Source: Shinella sp. PSBB067
Lineage (GTDB): Bacteria > Pseudomonadota > Alphaproteobacteria > Rhizobiales > Rhizobiaceae
Direction of reading: 5' to 3'
Assembly (NCBI RefSeq): GCF_016839145.1
Contig: NZ_CP069303.1
Span: forward strand, 4,083,001 to 4,147,000
DNA length: 64,000 nucleotides
The first letter of the stretch is position 1, and every line of letters begins with the position of its first letter. Made by a program: the position numbers and the translations under genes. This document shows positions 45,289 to 52,896 of this stretch, one piece after another. The notes below the pieces were generated by a model that was not told the DNA's origin, did no database searches, and saw only the letters and a program-made list of their open reading frames with translations.

Positions 45289-46965
45289 CTATATCGCTAC
45301 GGCTTCGGCGCCAAAAAGCGCTTCGACCTTAGCCTGCGCGGTCGCGCCGAGGTCCGCTACGATTAACCTGTCCTTTGCTCGCGAACAGCACACATAAAAG
45401 AGATTACGCGACCGCTTGACACGGCTTTCGCTGGTATCTGTCCCTGCCAGGAGCTTGCTGAAGGAATATTGATTCCAATTTGCTCCTGCATCATCGAGGA
45501 TGACCAACACGTTCTGAAATTCGTCCCCCTTCACACCGTGCTTGGTAGAATATGGCAGATTGTTCTGGAGCACGGCACGATAGTGGCTGACCTCGACGTA
45601 TGGGATCGCCAGTAGCTTGGCCATGAACGCCTGATGCTCAGCTTCGGGCGTTCCGGCTTCCGCGAGAATCGCCGTTCCCGAAATTCCAATTTCGAGGTCA
45701 TCCATTAGCGGGATTAATTCCGTAGTCTGAACATGTTTGAGAACCGCCTCAACGGTTGAGCCGCTGTCAATCAATGCAATTAAGCCATCCAGCGCGGCCT
45801 TAACGCGCGCCTTTTCTTCCTGCCCTGCAATCGGCTTCGGTCGATCGCTAATCAAGCTGATGGTGCGGCCGACCTTTCCTGACCGCCAAGATTCTACGAC
45901 GGGCTCAATCCGGTCGACGAAAAAGGCGGCAATTGTATCTTCGCCACTTTGGAATCGGTCCCGCGCAAAACCGCCCCGTTCGTTGTAGGCGGTCCACAGC
46001 GCTTCGTATCCGGCCTTCCTCGCAATAAGCCGGTGGGTGAGGAAGAGCACTTTCAGTTCGCCGTCCAACTCCCAGCCGAACTTTTCCTGCGCTTTCTGAA
46101 CAGTTAGTGCTGTTAGGTCGGCGGCCGGGTCGATACCAGCCAAGCTAACATACACCGCCGCACCGGGAAGGTTGTTGCCGGCAGGTTCCTGTTTGATGTC
46201 GGTGCGCACATTATTCAGCAGGTTAATCACTGCCTTAGAGCAGCGGTAGTTCTCTTCCTTCTTAATTTGAACGAGCATGGCCTGATGGTCGGCAGATAAC
46301 TCGCCCACCCCACCCGTGTAGATGCTTTGCATCTTATCGCCGAAAAAGCCGAGCAGCAGCGGAAGATTCGTTTTGAACACATGGTCGAGCAGAACTGAAA
46401 TGACCAAAGGATCGGTGTCTTGATATTCATCTACAAATATGAAGGGAAACCGCGCTGCCACTAGTTTAGAAAGCATCGGATGATCTTTGAACATGATATG
46501 CGCGACGCCAAGAAGATCGTCGTGAAATATGCGGCCTTCCATGAAATTCGCGCCGCGATCAGAATAGCTGATGGATGAAACGCCTTTAAGGGCCGATTCT
46601 AATTCTGCCTGATCCTGCTTTCGGCGGCTGCTGCCGGGTAAGCTGGCATTAAAGGACAGCAGTGCTGGTTTCAACTCCTTCTGAAATGGCTTGATTGCGG
46701 CCCAAAGAAAATCGTGGATGGTAGAGACGACAAACAACGGGTCGTGCTCAGTTCGCTCGATAATCTCATTCTTCGCGACATTCGTGAAAGTTATACATGC
46801 AACTCGCTGACCATCGGTGACAACCTTGGAGCGGTCGGGACCTCGAATGTAATCTAAGGCACGAATGAGGGACGACGTTTTTCCCGATCCCGCGCCAGCA
46901 TCGACCAGAAAACTACGTCGCTCCTTCAGACATTCCAGGATTTTTGCGTCCGCCTCGGTCATCAT
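45289..46965 (-). CDS. gajB: UvrD-like helicase of an OLD-UvrD (Gabija-like) system
   Basis: This 558-residue superfamily-1 helicase shows motif I (VDAGAGSGKTSS, about 22-33), motif II (IFVDEYQDTD), motif III (GFFGDKMQSIY), motif V (TKHGVKGDEFQNVLVI) and motif VI (NLFYVCCSRAKDRLIV). It lacks nuclease or RecB domains. In Gabija the GajB helicase partners the GajA nuclease and reacts to phage-induced DNA ends. It starts by a 4-base overlap (ATGA) with the OLD gene, the expected order. The Gabija name rests on architecture. Confidence 0.87.
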   Translation of the reverse strand: MMTEADAKILECLKERRSFLVDAGAGSGKTSSLIRALDYIRGPDRSKVVTDGQRVACITFTNVAKNEIIERTEHDPLFVVSTIHDFLWAAIKPFQKELKPALLSFNASLPGSSRRKQDQAELESALKGVSSISYSDRGANFMEGRIFHDDLLGVAHIMFKDHPMLSKLVAARFPFIFVDEYQDTDPLVISVLLDHVFKTNLPLLLGFFGDKMQSIYTGGVGELSADHQAMLVQIKKEENYRCSKAVINLLNNVRTDIKQEPAGNNLPGAAVYVSLAGIDPAADLTALTVQKAQEKFGWELDGELKVLFLTHRLIARKAGYEALWTAYNERGGFARDRFQSGEDTIAAFFVDRIEPVVESWRSGKVGRTISLISDRPKPIAGQEEKARVKAALDGLIALIDSGSTVEAVLKHVQTTELIPLMDDLEIGISGTAILAEAGTPEAEHQAFMAKLLAIPYVEVSHYRAVLQNNLPYSTKHGVKGDEFQNVLVILDDAGANWNQYSFSKLLAGTDTSESRVKRSRNLFYVCCSRAKDRLIVADLGATAQAKVEALFGAEAVAI

Positions 46966-48959
46966 TTTGACGGGTGCTTTGCGAGCCAGATAAGTCCTTG
47001 CTCGATATAGAGGGGAATATTCCAACCGGGCTGGCCCATTAGATCGAGAGCAAAATCCACCTTACCGAGTTTACTGCTTAGCTCCCATGCCTCGGCTGCA
47101 AGCCCGCTATCCACGGCCTTCTTAATGGCAGTCTTTGTAGTGCCGAGCTTGGCGTGGTTGGTCGTCAGCCAAGCGATATTAGCATAGATGAATGCCTCTT
47201 CGAATGATCGGCCGCAGTTTCCATCCTGAGGAACTTGATAGGCGACCCGGATACTCCCTTGGATTTTAGCAGCCTCTTCACAAGCATTCAGCTCATCGAC
47301 CGTTTCCTTTCCAGGAATCCATTTGCGTAGGCAAGCGTTACTGGTTCCTTTGCCGTTCGCTACCCGACATTTCTTTCCATCTTGGTCAACAGAGTCAAAG
47401 TCGGTGATAATCAGGCTCGGAATGCCAAGAAAATCAATGATCGGCTTGAACTTGTGAGCATGACCGCCCCCCACCTCAGATATGCTGATATATTGGCTCG
47501 CTAGGGTTTCGCAGCCTTCCGCCTTAGCGCGCTCCTCAATCATCATCGGCAAAAGCAGCCGCTCAACTTGGCCTTCGACGAAGATCGCCTTGTCTGCAAA
47601 GAACAGGTCGCAGTGCGTCAGACGGATATATCGTCGCAGAAATCCAAGGAGATCGGGATCATCATCTGGCAGTGGGAGCTTCGACAGGTCCCGCATAACA
47701 ACCTCACGCCCAATTCGGCGGAAATACCGAATGGGCTCGAAACCGGAATGGGCAATCATTTGTGATGAATGCGTAGAAAGCAGAACCTGGGCCGTCGTGC
47801 CGCCATCGGTTTCCAGCGCCTTTGAAATTTCGCTGATGAAGACTGTTTGCATCTGGGGATGCAGATGGGCCTCGGGTTCCTCAACCGCGATGATATGAAC
47901 ACGAGGCTTGTCACCTATCGTCGCATCGAGCGCGGCCCGGAAAGATTCAAGTTGAAGCACGATATAGATGAGGTTCTTGTAGCCGAGCCCATTATATTTC
48001 TCGGGAAGCTCGAATTCCTCCATCACGCCTTCCTTACCGGCGTGCTCGCTAGCGTAAAAGATACGTGCGTTGTCTCGATAGATAGTTTCGGCGCTCATTT
48101 CTGCTCGCACGCGGAGATCGGGTGCCGTTTGGCCAGGCGGGTATCCGAAGTTTTGTAGGCGTTTCGTGAGGCGACCGAAGGCTAAACCGTATTTATCAGT
48201 GAGATCACTCGCACTTTTTATCAGTGCGTCTTCAATTGCCTGATAGCCTACGGCATCATCTACCTTGTAGAATCGCTCATAATGATCGTGCAAAAGCTTC
48301 GAAAGCTTCGCCGACCGGCTACCTTCGTCATCATCGACGTGACGTTGCGCAGGCACGATGTCGATGCGCAGAAGGGCCTTGAGCAGCCCTCCATCCTCCA
48401 AACCCTCGATTTCCGCACCGTTTTGAGAGACCTTGTAAAAAGACCTCTTGAAATATTCGCGGAAGCTGTCCCGCAGGAACTCGCAAAGACTCTGACCTTT
48501 ACGCGGCCGAGCTGCAAAATCATCCAGCAGCTTCTTGGCATTCTCCAGCGCGTATTCAATCCGCAGCCGCACCTTATTGGTGCCAGGGGTCAGGTCCATC
48601 AAGAGTTGCGTGGCGGCCACCAAATCGGCGGGTTCGTCATCATAGGAAAACGTTAGATCCACACGCATGCGCGGTGCGAAACGTCTCAAGATCGCAATTT
48701 TAACTACCGGGTCCGGGCTGGCTTCGAGCAGAGCCTCGATCCGCTTCAGGTCTCGGTGCCGTAGCTGGGACAGGTCATGAAACGAAATCCTTGGGCTTTC
48801 TGCTCCAACGCCTACGAATAGTCGGAGCGCGTCCATCACGGATGTCTTACCGCTATTGTTTGGACCGACAAAAACAGTGGTCGTTTTTCCTTTGGCAAGG
48901 TCAACCGACAGCCGGCGCAGCAATCGAAAATTTCTGATTTTTATAGTCTCAAGGCGCAT
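46962..48959 (-). CDS. gajA: OLD family ATPase/TOPRIM nuclease of a Gabija-like system
   Basis: This 665-residue protein has an N-terminal ABC-type ATPase head: MRLETIKIRNFRLL, then Walker A GPNNSGKTS about 32-40, Walker B IIAVEEPEAHLHPQMQ and the switch STHSSQM. A C-terminal TOPRIM nuclease domain carries the metal Glu in IFVEGQVERL and the Asp pair in IITDFDSVDQDGK. OLD paired with UvrD defines class 2 OLD/GajA. It is somewhat longer than the characterised GajA. The start at 48959 fits the family N-terminus; no strong ribosome-binding site is visible. Confidence 0.87.
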   Translation of the reverse strand: MRLETIKIRNFRLLRRLSVDLAKGKTTTVFVGPNNSGKTSVMDALRLFVGVGAESPRISFHDLSQLRHRDLKRIEALLEASPDPVVKIAILRRFAPRMRVDLTFSYDDEPADLVAATQLLMDLTPGTNKVRLRIEYALENAKKLLDDFAARPRKGQSLCEFLRDSFREYFKRSFYKVSQNGAEIEGLEDGGLLKALLRIDIVPAQRHVDDDEGSRSAKLSKLLHDHYERFYKVDDAVGYQAIEDALIKSASDLTDKYGLAFGRLTKRLQNFGYPPGQTAPDLRVRAEMSAETIYRDNARIFYASEHAGKEGVMEEFELPEKYNGLGYKNLIYIVLQLESFRAALDATIGDKPRVHIIAVEEPEAHLHPQMQTVFISEISKALETDGGTTAQVLLSTHSSQMIAHSGFEPIRYFRRIGREVVMRDLSKLPLPDDDPDLLGFLRRYIRLTHCDLFFADKAIFVEGQVERLLLPMMIEERAKAEGCETLASQYISISEVGGGHAHKFKPIIDFLGIPSLIITDFDSVDQDGKKCRVANGKGTSNACLRKWIPGKETVDELNACEEAAKIQGSIRVAYQVPQDGNCGRSFEEAFIYANIAWLTTNHAKLGTTKTAIKKAVDSGLAAEAWELSSKLGKVDFALDLMGQPGWNIPLYIEQGLIWLAKHPSK

Positions 48960-49298
48960 GAGAAATGGTGTCTCGATATACTCCGGCAGATGAAGGATAA
49001 TTACTGCAAATTCGTTTCGCCACAAGGGCGAACCAGTAGGCAACGTTCCCTTCGGGCCGCCGCGTTTCATCGGATCGTTATGAAGGAGATAGCTGAAGGG
49101 CGCTGCCCTCGCGCGGCGCAAGAAAACTCTTTGGCCTTTCGCGGCATAAACGGCCCGCTCCCCGCAAGCGGGTCCCCTCCATTTATTCCACGGTGCCAAA
49201 CAGTTTTCTGGCACCTTACTACCCCGGTCTCGCCGACGGGCAAGGGTTCAGGAGCGGCGCTTCGCTGCTCTGAACCCCAAACCCAAAGGAACAGAGAC
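48960..49298. other. Non-coding region between the OLD gene and the ardA remnant, with two hairpins
   Basis: These 339 bases should hold the minus-strand promoter of the OLD-UvrD pair and the plus-strand leader of ardA. Two strong hairpins are present: GGTGCCA/TGGCACC at 49192-49215, and GGGTTCA plus GAGC pairing with GCTC plus TGAACCC at 49244-49277. Small open frames here lack ribosome-binding sites and coding character. Hairpins before anti-restriction genes in plasmid leading regions can act as single-strand promoters, but that role is unproven here. Confidence 0.5.
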
Positions 49299-49445
49299 AT
49301 GACCAGCGTAACCGACAGCAATCCCCGCATCTATGTTGCCTGCTTGCAGCCTACAACAACGGCTATCTGCATGGTGTCTGGATCGACGCGGATCGCGAGT
49401 TTCAGAAAGCCCGGCTCGGCCCGCTGACCCGCGCCAGCGCCTTTC
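49299..49445 (+). pseudogene. ardA: Antirestriction protein ArdA, frameshifted and truncated 5' remnant
   Basis: ATG at 49299 follows AAAGGA and gives PRIYVACL. A one-base deletion at about 49344-49346 then breaks the frame. Reading on from 49346 gives AAYNNGYLHGVWIDADRE and RLGPLTRASAFQDAA, the conserved ArdA N-terminus. Only about 50 of the usual ~165 residues remain before the sequence runs into the 3' end of the convergent GNAT gene. It cannot be functional. Confidence 0.8.
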
Positions 49446-49953
49446 AGGACGCGGCGGTGCCGATGGACGCCGCGATGTCCCCAATCGAACGGAACAGGAC
49501 AAGCGGATCGTCATGGGAGGCAAGGAAGCCACGCCGCCGCCAGAACACCGCCGCTTCTTCATCGACCGCGTTGACGACGAGCGCCCGCCCGCCGATCAGC
49601 GAAGCCGCCTCGACACAGCGCGCGAGCGCGTGCTTGACTAGGCTCGTCCCGATGCCTTGACCGACCCATTGCTGGTCGGTCGCAAGCTGTCCCAGGAGCA
49701 AGCACGGAACAGGATCGGGCGGCTGGCCGGTGCGGATGGAACGCGGCAGGAGGCCCGGCACAATCGCCGTGGGCGCAAGCCCGTAATAGCCGATCACCCG
49801 ACGATCCACATGAACGACCATGACCGCCGTGAAGCCCTTTTCCTGATTGGACAAGGCTCGCGACCTCAACCAGCGGTCCAACGTCGGCTTGCCGCAGGAA
49901 AACTCCGACACGTCATGGGCGGCAGTGATCGGCTCGGGAGCGGAAACCACCAA
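49444..49953 (-). CDS. Second GNAT acetyltransferase toxin
   Basis: This 169-residue GNAT toxin has DVSEFSCGKPTLDRWLRSRALSNQEKGFTAVMVV. The acetyl-CoA site is in QLATDQQWVGQGIGTSLVKHALARC, and VDEEAAVFWRRRGFLASHDDPL follows, all in the usual order. The start is TTG 49953 or GTG 49950, with GGAG upstream. It follows its DUF1778 antitoxin by 3 bases. It differs clearly from the first GNAT toxin, so the two pairs are not a recent duplication. Confidence 0.9.
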   Translation of the reverse strand: MVVSAPEPITAAHDVSEFSCGKPTLDRWLRSRALSNQEKGFTAVMVVHVDRRVIGYYGLAPTAIVPGLLPRSIRTGQPPDPVPCLLLGQLATDQQWVGQGIGTSLVKHALARCVEAASLIGGRALVVNAVDEEAAVFWRRRGFLASHDDPLVLFRSIGDIAASIGTAAS

Positions 49954-49956
49954 GTC

Positions 49957-50259
49957 TCAGCTCCGGGCCGGCGCGGCGTCGCTCTCCCACGGCGCAGAGC
50001 GCCTCAGCAGTTCCACCATTTCAGGAACAGGACGGGCGGGCGCGGACAGAGCGTTCAGGAAAGCGTTGAAGCCCTCGGGACTCATGCGGACAGGCAGCGA
50101 CTCCATCAGCACCTCCTCGGCAGCACGCACGGCCGCCTCGCGCACGAAGTCGGTGCGCGAACGCCCGCGCAGGGTCGCGGCGCGGTCGATGATGGCGATG
50201 TCGGCGTCGGGCAGCCGCATCGACAGCGGATGGTCCTTACGTTCGGCGGGTCGAGGCAT
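49957..50259 (-). CDS. Second DUF1778 antitoxin
   Basis: This 100-residue ribbon-helix-helix antitoxin has HPLSMRLPDADIAIIDRAATLRGRSRTDFVREAA as DNA-binding segment and a C-terminal toxin-binding tail (VPEMVELLRRSAPWE). The ATG at 50259 has AGGAGA upstream. It should repress its own promoter together with the GNAT toxin. Confidence 0.92.
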   Translation of the reverse strand: MPRPAERKDHPLSMRLPDADIAIIDRAATLRGRSRTDFVREAAVRAAEEVLMESLPVRMSPEGFNAFLNALSAPARPVPEMVELLRRSAPWESDAAPARS

Positions 50260-50278
50260 GGCGGTTTCTCCTGCAACC

Positions 50279-50307
50279 CATATGGCATTTTGTAGCGCAT
50301 TTTGCAA
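50279..50307 (-). promoter_or_regulatory. Promoter of the second TA pair with direct repeats
   Basis: On the minus strand TTGCAA (50307-50302) and CATATG (50284-50279) are 17 bases apart. The octamer CAAAATGC occurs twice in the -35 to -10 interval, a likely antitoxin operator. It differs from the palindrome of the first TA pair, so cross-regulation is not expected. Confidence 0.6.
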
Positions 50308-50439
50308 TACGGCCCGCCGGGCTGCGACGACCGTTTGCAGACAGACAATAGGGCCAATCGTCATTTGTCTTCAGCGTTTGCCTAAATACTGACGTCTCTC
50401 CATGCCAGAAGTCTCATGCGATGCGGCTCGGAGGACTCC

Positions 50440-50796
50440 ATGGCCAACAAGCGTTTATATCCTCGCAAGGGAAAAGCCATGCAACCGCCCTTGGGGGGGC
50501 TTCCCGACAAAGCTGACCACCCTGACGAGCCCGCATCTAATGCCCGGCCGCCTCGTCGCAAGTCGCCTAAATGGCACGACAATTTGCGGGTTATTGACGA
50601 TTGGCCCGAACGAGTGCCGGTCACGCTTGCCGAAGTTCAAGTTTTCGAGCGATGGTTCGGCGACGTTCTCGACGAAATGTTCGGCGGTCCTCTTTACACC
50701 ACGCCCGGCGAAAATAACTTACCCGACAAATCCACGGCCAAGAGCGAACAACGCGCGGCGCAGGTTAAAAGCACCCGTTCGCGCAATCGGCGATGA
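50440..50796 (+). CDS. Small protein of unknown function in the island
   Basis: This 118-residue basic protein has Pro-rich and charged ends around a conserved-looking core (WHDNLRVIDDWPERVPVTLA, then VFERWFGDVLDEMFGG). The ATG at 50440 follows CGGAGG at a good distance, which supports expression. No domain is recognised, and it is not a recombinase. It is the last gene before the repeat-rich end next to guaA, a position often held by mobility-associated accessory genes. Confidence 0.6.
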   Translation: MANKRLYPRKGKAMQPPLGGLPDKADHPDEPASNARPPRRKSPKWHDNLRVIDDWPERVPVTLAEVQVFERWFGDVLDEMFGGPLYTTPGENNLPDKSTAKSEQRAAQVKSTRSRNRR

Positions 50797-51279
50797 TGGG
50801 AGTGCCAACGCGACAGCACGAATAAGCCAAGGTTTCGGCCGCCCCCCGCTAGCAGCAACATGAGGCCATGCTTGAGGTCGAGAATTTCCTTTTAAAAATC
50901 GTAGTTTAGCGGATATTTGGATGATAATTTTTTTAGTGCATACCGTCAGGCAAAAACAGCCCACGCCGAAATTCATACAGTCCTTCTAAATCAATATCTT
51001 AGCTAGAAAAATTATACCGTCAGCGCATGTTTTGGCCTGACGGTATATGAATTTCGTTCGTACAGGCGACCACTCGGCACCGTCAAATATACCGTCAAAT
51101 TTTGACGCTACTCCCTAAAGGGTGACCATGAAAAACCAAAGAAACTTTATTAAATCAACTCGTTATGAGTGATAGGCAGTCAATTGATGATCGAGAGACG
51201 ATAGTAAATTGCAACCAACTTAAACCGCTGATTTTCCTACGAAAATCTACACTAAAGCCGCCGATCACCGCCGATTCCC
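50797..51279. repeat. AT-rich right end region with ATACCGTCA repeats
   Basis: No gene is visible in these 483 bases between the small gene and the guaA stop. ATACCGTCA occurs at 50940-50948, 51014-51022 and 51089-51097, and inverted at 51038-51046. The copies at 51014 and 51038 form an 11-bp inverted repeat (TATACCGTCAG/CTGACGGTATA) with a 13-base loop. CACCGTCA (51078) and GTCAAATTTTGAC (51095) extend the cluster. It matches the left-end repeats. Confidence 0.65.
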
Positions 51280-52842
51280 CTACTCCCACTCGATCGTGCC
51301 CGGCGGCTTCGACGTCACGTCGTAGACGACGCGGTTGATACCGCGGACCTCGTTGATGATGCGGGTGGCGGCGCGGCCGAGGAAGTTCATGTCGTAGTGG
51401 TAGAAGTCGGCGGTCATGCCGTCGACGGAGGTGACGGCGCGCAGCGCGCAGACGAATTCGTAGGTGCGTCCGTCGCCCATGACGCCGACGGTCTGGACGG
51501 GAAGCAGCACGGCGAAGGCCTGCCAGATCTTGTCGTAGAGGCCTGCCTTGCGGATCTCGTCGAGATAGATCGCGTCGGCCTCGCGCAGGATCTCCAGCTT
51601 GTCGCGGGTGATGCCGCCCGGGCAGCGGATGGCGAGGCCCGGTCCCGGGAAGGGATGGCGGCCGATGAACGAGTCGGGCAGGCCGAGCTCGCGGCCGAGC
51701 ACGCGCACCTCGTCCTTGAACAGCTCGCGCAGCGGCTCGACGAGCTTCATGTTCATGCGCTCGGGCAGGCCGCCGACATTGTGGTGCGACTTGATCGTCA
51801 CCGAGGGGCCGCCGGTGAAGGAGACGCTTTCGATGACGTCGGGGTAGAGCGTGCCCTGGGCGAGGAATTCCGCGCCGCCGAGCTTTTTCGCCTCTTCCTC
51901 GAAGACCTCGATGAAAAGGCGGCCGATGATCTTGCGCTTGGTCTCCGGGTCGGAGACGCCTTCCAGCTCGCCGACGAAGCGGTCGACGGCGTCGACATGG
52001 ATCAGGTGCAGGTTGTAGTGCTCGCGGAACATGGCGACGACGTCGGCCGCCTCGTTCTTGCGCATCAGGCCGTGGTCGACGAGGATGCAGGTGAGCTGTG
52101 CGCCGACCGCCTCATGGATGAGGAGGGCCGCGACGGAACTGTCGACGCCGCCCGAAAGGGCGCAGATGACGCGCTTGTCGCCGACCTGCTCGCGGATCGC
52201 TTCCACCGCGCGGGCGCGGTAGGCGGACATCGACCAGTCGCCCTTGATGCTGGCGATCTTGTGCACGAAGTTGGAGAGCAGCTTGGCGCCGTCCGGCGTG
52301 TGCACCACTTCCGGGTGGAACATGGTCGTGTAGTAGCGCTTCGCCTCGTTGACGCAGATGGCGAAGGGAGCGTTTTCCGAAACGCCGATGATCTCGAAAC
52401 CTTCAGGGGCGACGGTGACGCGGTCGCCGTGGCTCATCCAGACCGGATATTTCTTGCCGACGTCCCAGAAGCCTTCGAAGAGCGGGCTGGCCTTGAGGAT
52501 CTCCACGTCGGCGCGGCCGAATTCGCGGGCATGGCCACCCTCGACGGTGCCGCCGAGCTGGGTGGCGAGCGTCTGCTGGCCGTAGCAGATGCCGAGGATC
52601 GGCAGGCCGGAATCGAAGACGACCTGCGGTGCGCGCGGGCTGCCCTGGTCGAGAACGGAAGCGGGGCCGCCGGAGAAGATGACCGCCTTCGGCTTCATGC
52701 GGTGGAAGGCTTCCTCCGCCGACTGGAAGGGGATGATCTCGCAATAGACGCCTGCTTCGCGCACGCGCCGGCCGATGAGCTGGGTCACCTGGCTGCCGAA
52801 ATCGATGATGAGAACGCTGTCGGGATGGGCTGTCTGGGTCAT
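51280..52842 (-). CDS. guaA: GMP synthase (glutamine-hydrolysing)
   Basis: GuaA aminates XMP to GMP. The 520 residues contain the class I glutamine amidotransferase domain (nucleophile Cys86 in [10 protein letters not shown], His and Glu in FHPEVVHT), the ATP pyrophosphatase loop ALSGGVDSS, and the C-terminal dimer domain ending GTIEWE. The 3' end is the island attachment site and stays intact. The original terminator seems to have been moved 8.2 kb away. Confidence 0.98.
   Translation of the reverse strand: MTQTAHPDSVLIIDFGSQVTQLIGRRVREAGVYCEIIPFQSAEEAFHRMKPKAVIFSGGPASVLDQGSPRAPQVVFDSGLPILGICYGQQTLATQLGGTVEGGHAREFGRADVEILKASPLFEGFWDVGKKYPVWMSHGDRVTVAPEGFEIIGVSENAPFAICVNEAKRYYTTMFHPEVVHTPDGAKLLSNFVHKIASIKGDWSMSAYRARAVEAIREQVGDKRVICALSGGVDSSVAALLIHEAVGAQLTCILVDHGLMRKNEAADVVAMFREHYNLHLIHVDAVDRFVGELEGVSDPETKRKIIGRLFIEVFEEEAKKLGGAEFLAQGTLYPDVIESVSFTGGPSVTIKSHHNVGGLPERMNMKLVEPLRELFKDEVRVLGRELGLPDSFIGRHPFPGPGLAIRCPGGITRDKLEILREADAIYLDEIRKAGLYDKIWQAFAVLLPVQTVGVMGDGRTYEFVCALRAVTSVDGMTADFYHYDMNFLGRAATRIINEVRGINRVVYDVTSKPPGTIEWE
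51282..51294 (+). repeat. attR, guaA-proximal copy
   Basis: ACTCCCACTCGAT spans all but the last base of the guaA stop codon together with its last codons (IEWE). The island therefore recreates the guaA 3' end without changing the protein. Confidence 0.85.
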
Positions 52843-52896
52843 GGCGAGCCTTTAAAGAATATCCTTGCGGCGTGCAACGGGGAAAAAGCCGGATTC

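Larger units (their letters stand above)
43057..51294. mobile_element. Genomic island inserted at the guaA 3' end
   Basis: The segment is bounded by exact 13-bp direct repeats of the guaA terminal codons (ACTCCCACTCGAT). The 3' end of guaA is an established integration site for islands. Content differs from its flanks: an insertion sequence, defence and toxin-antitoxin genes, an ardA remnant, AT-rich non-coding ends and more A/T-ending codons. No integrase, relaxase or replication gene is visible, so it is non-autonomous or decayed. Confidence 0.85.

Noticed and set aside
45289..46965. AddA/RecB-type repair helicase
   Set aside because: It lacks the RecB nuclease domain and is half the length. 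The overlapping OLD gene points to the OLD-UvrD pair instead.
49067..49330. 87-codon open frame antisense to the ardA leader
   Set aside because: It has no ribosome-binding site, and its sequence is explained by the hairpins and the ardA remnant on the other strand.
50440..50796. Integrase or excisionase gene
   Set aside because: Neither the tyrosine-recombinase RHRY set nor a serine-recombinase motif is present, and no helix-turn-helix is evident.
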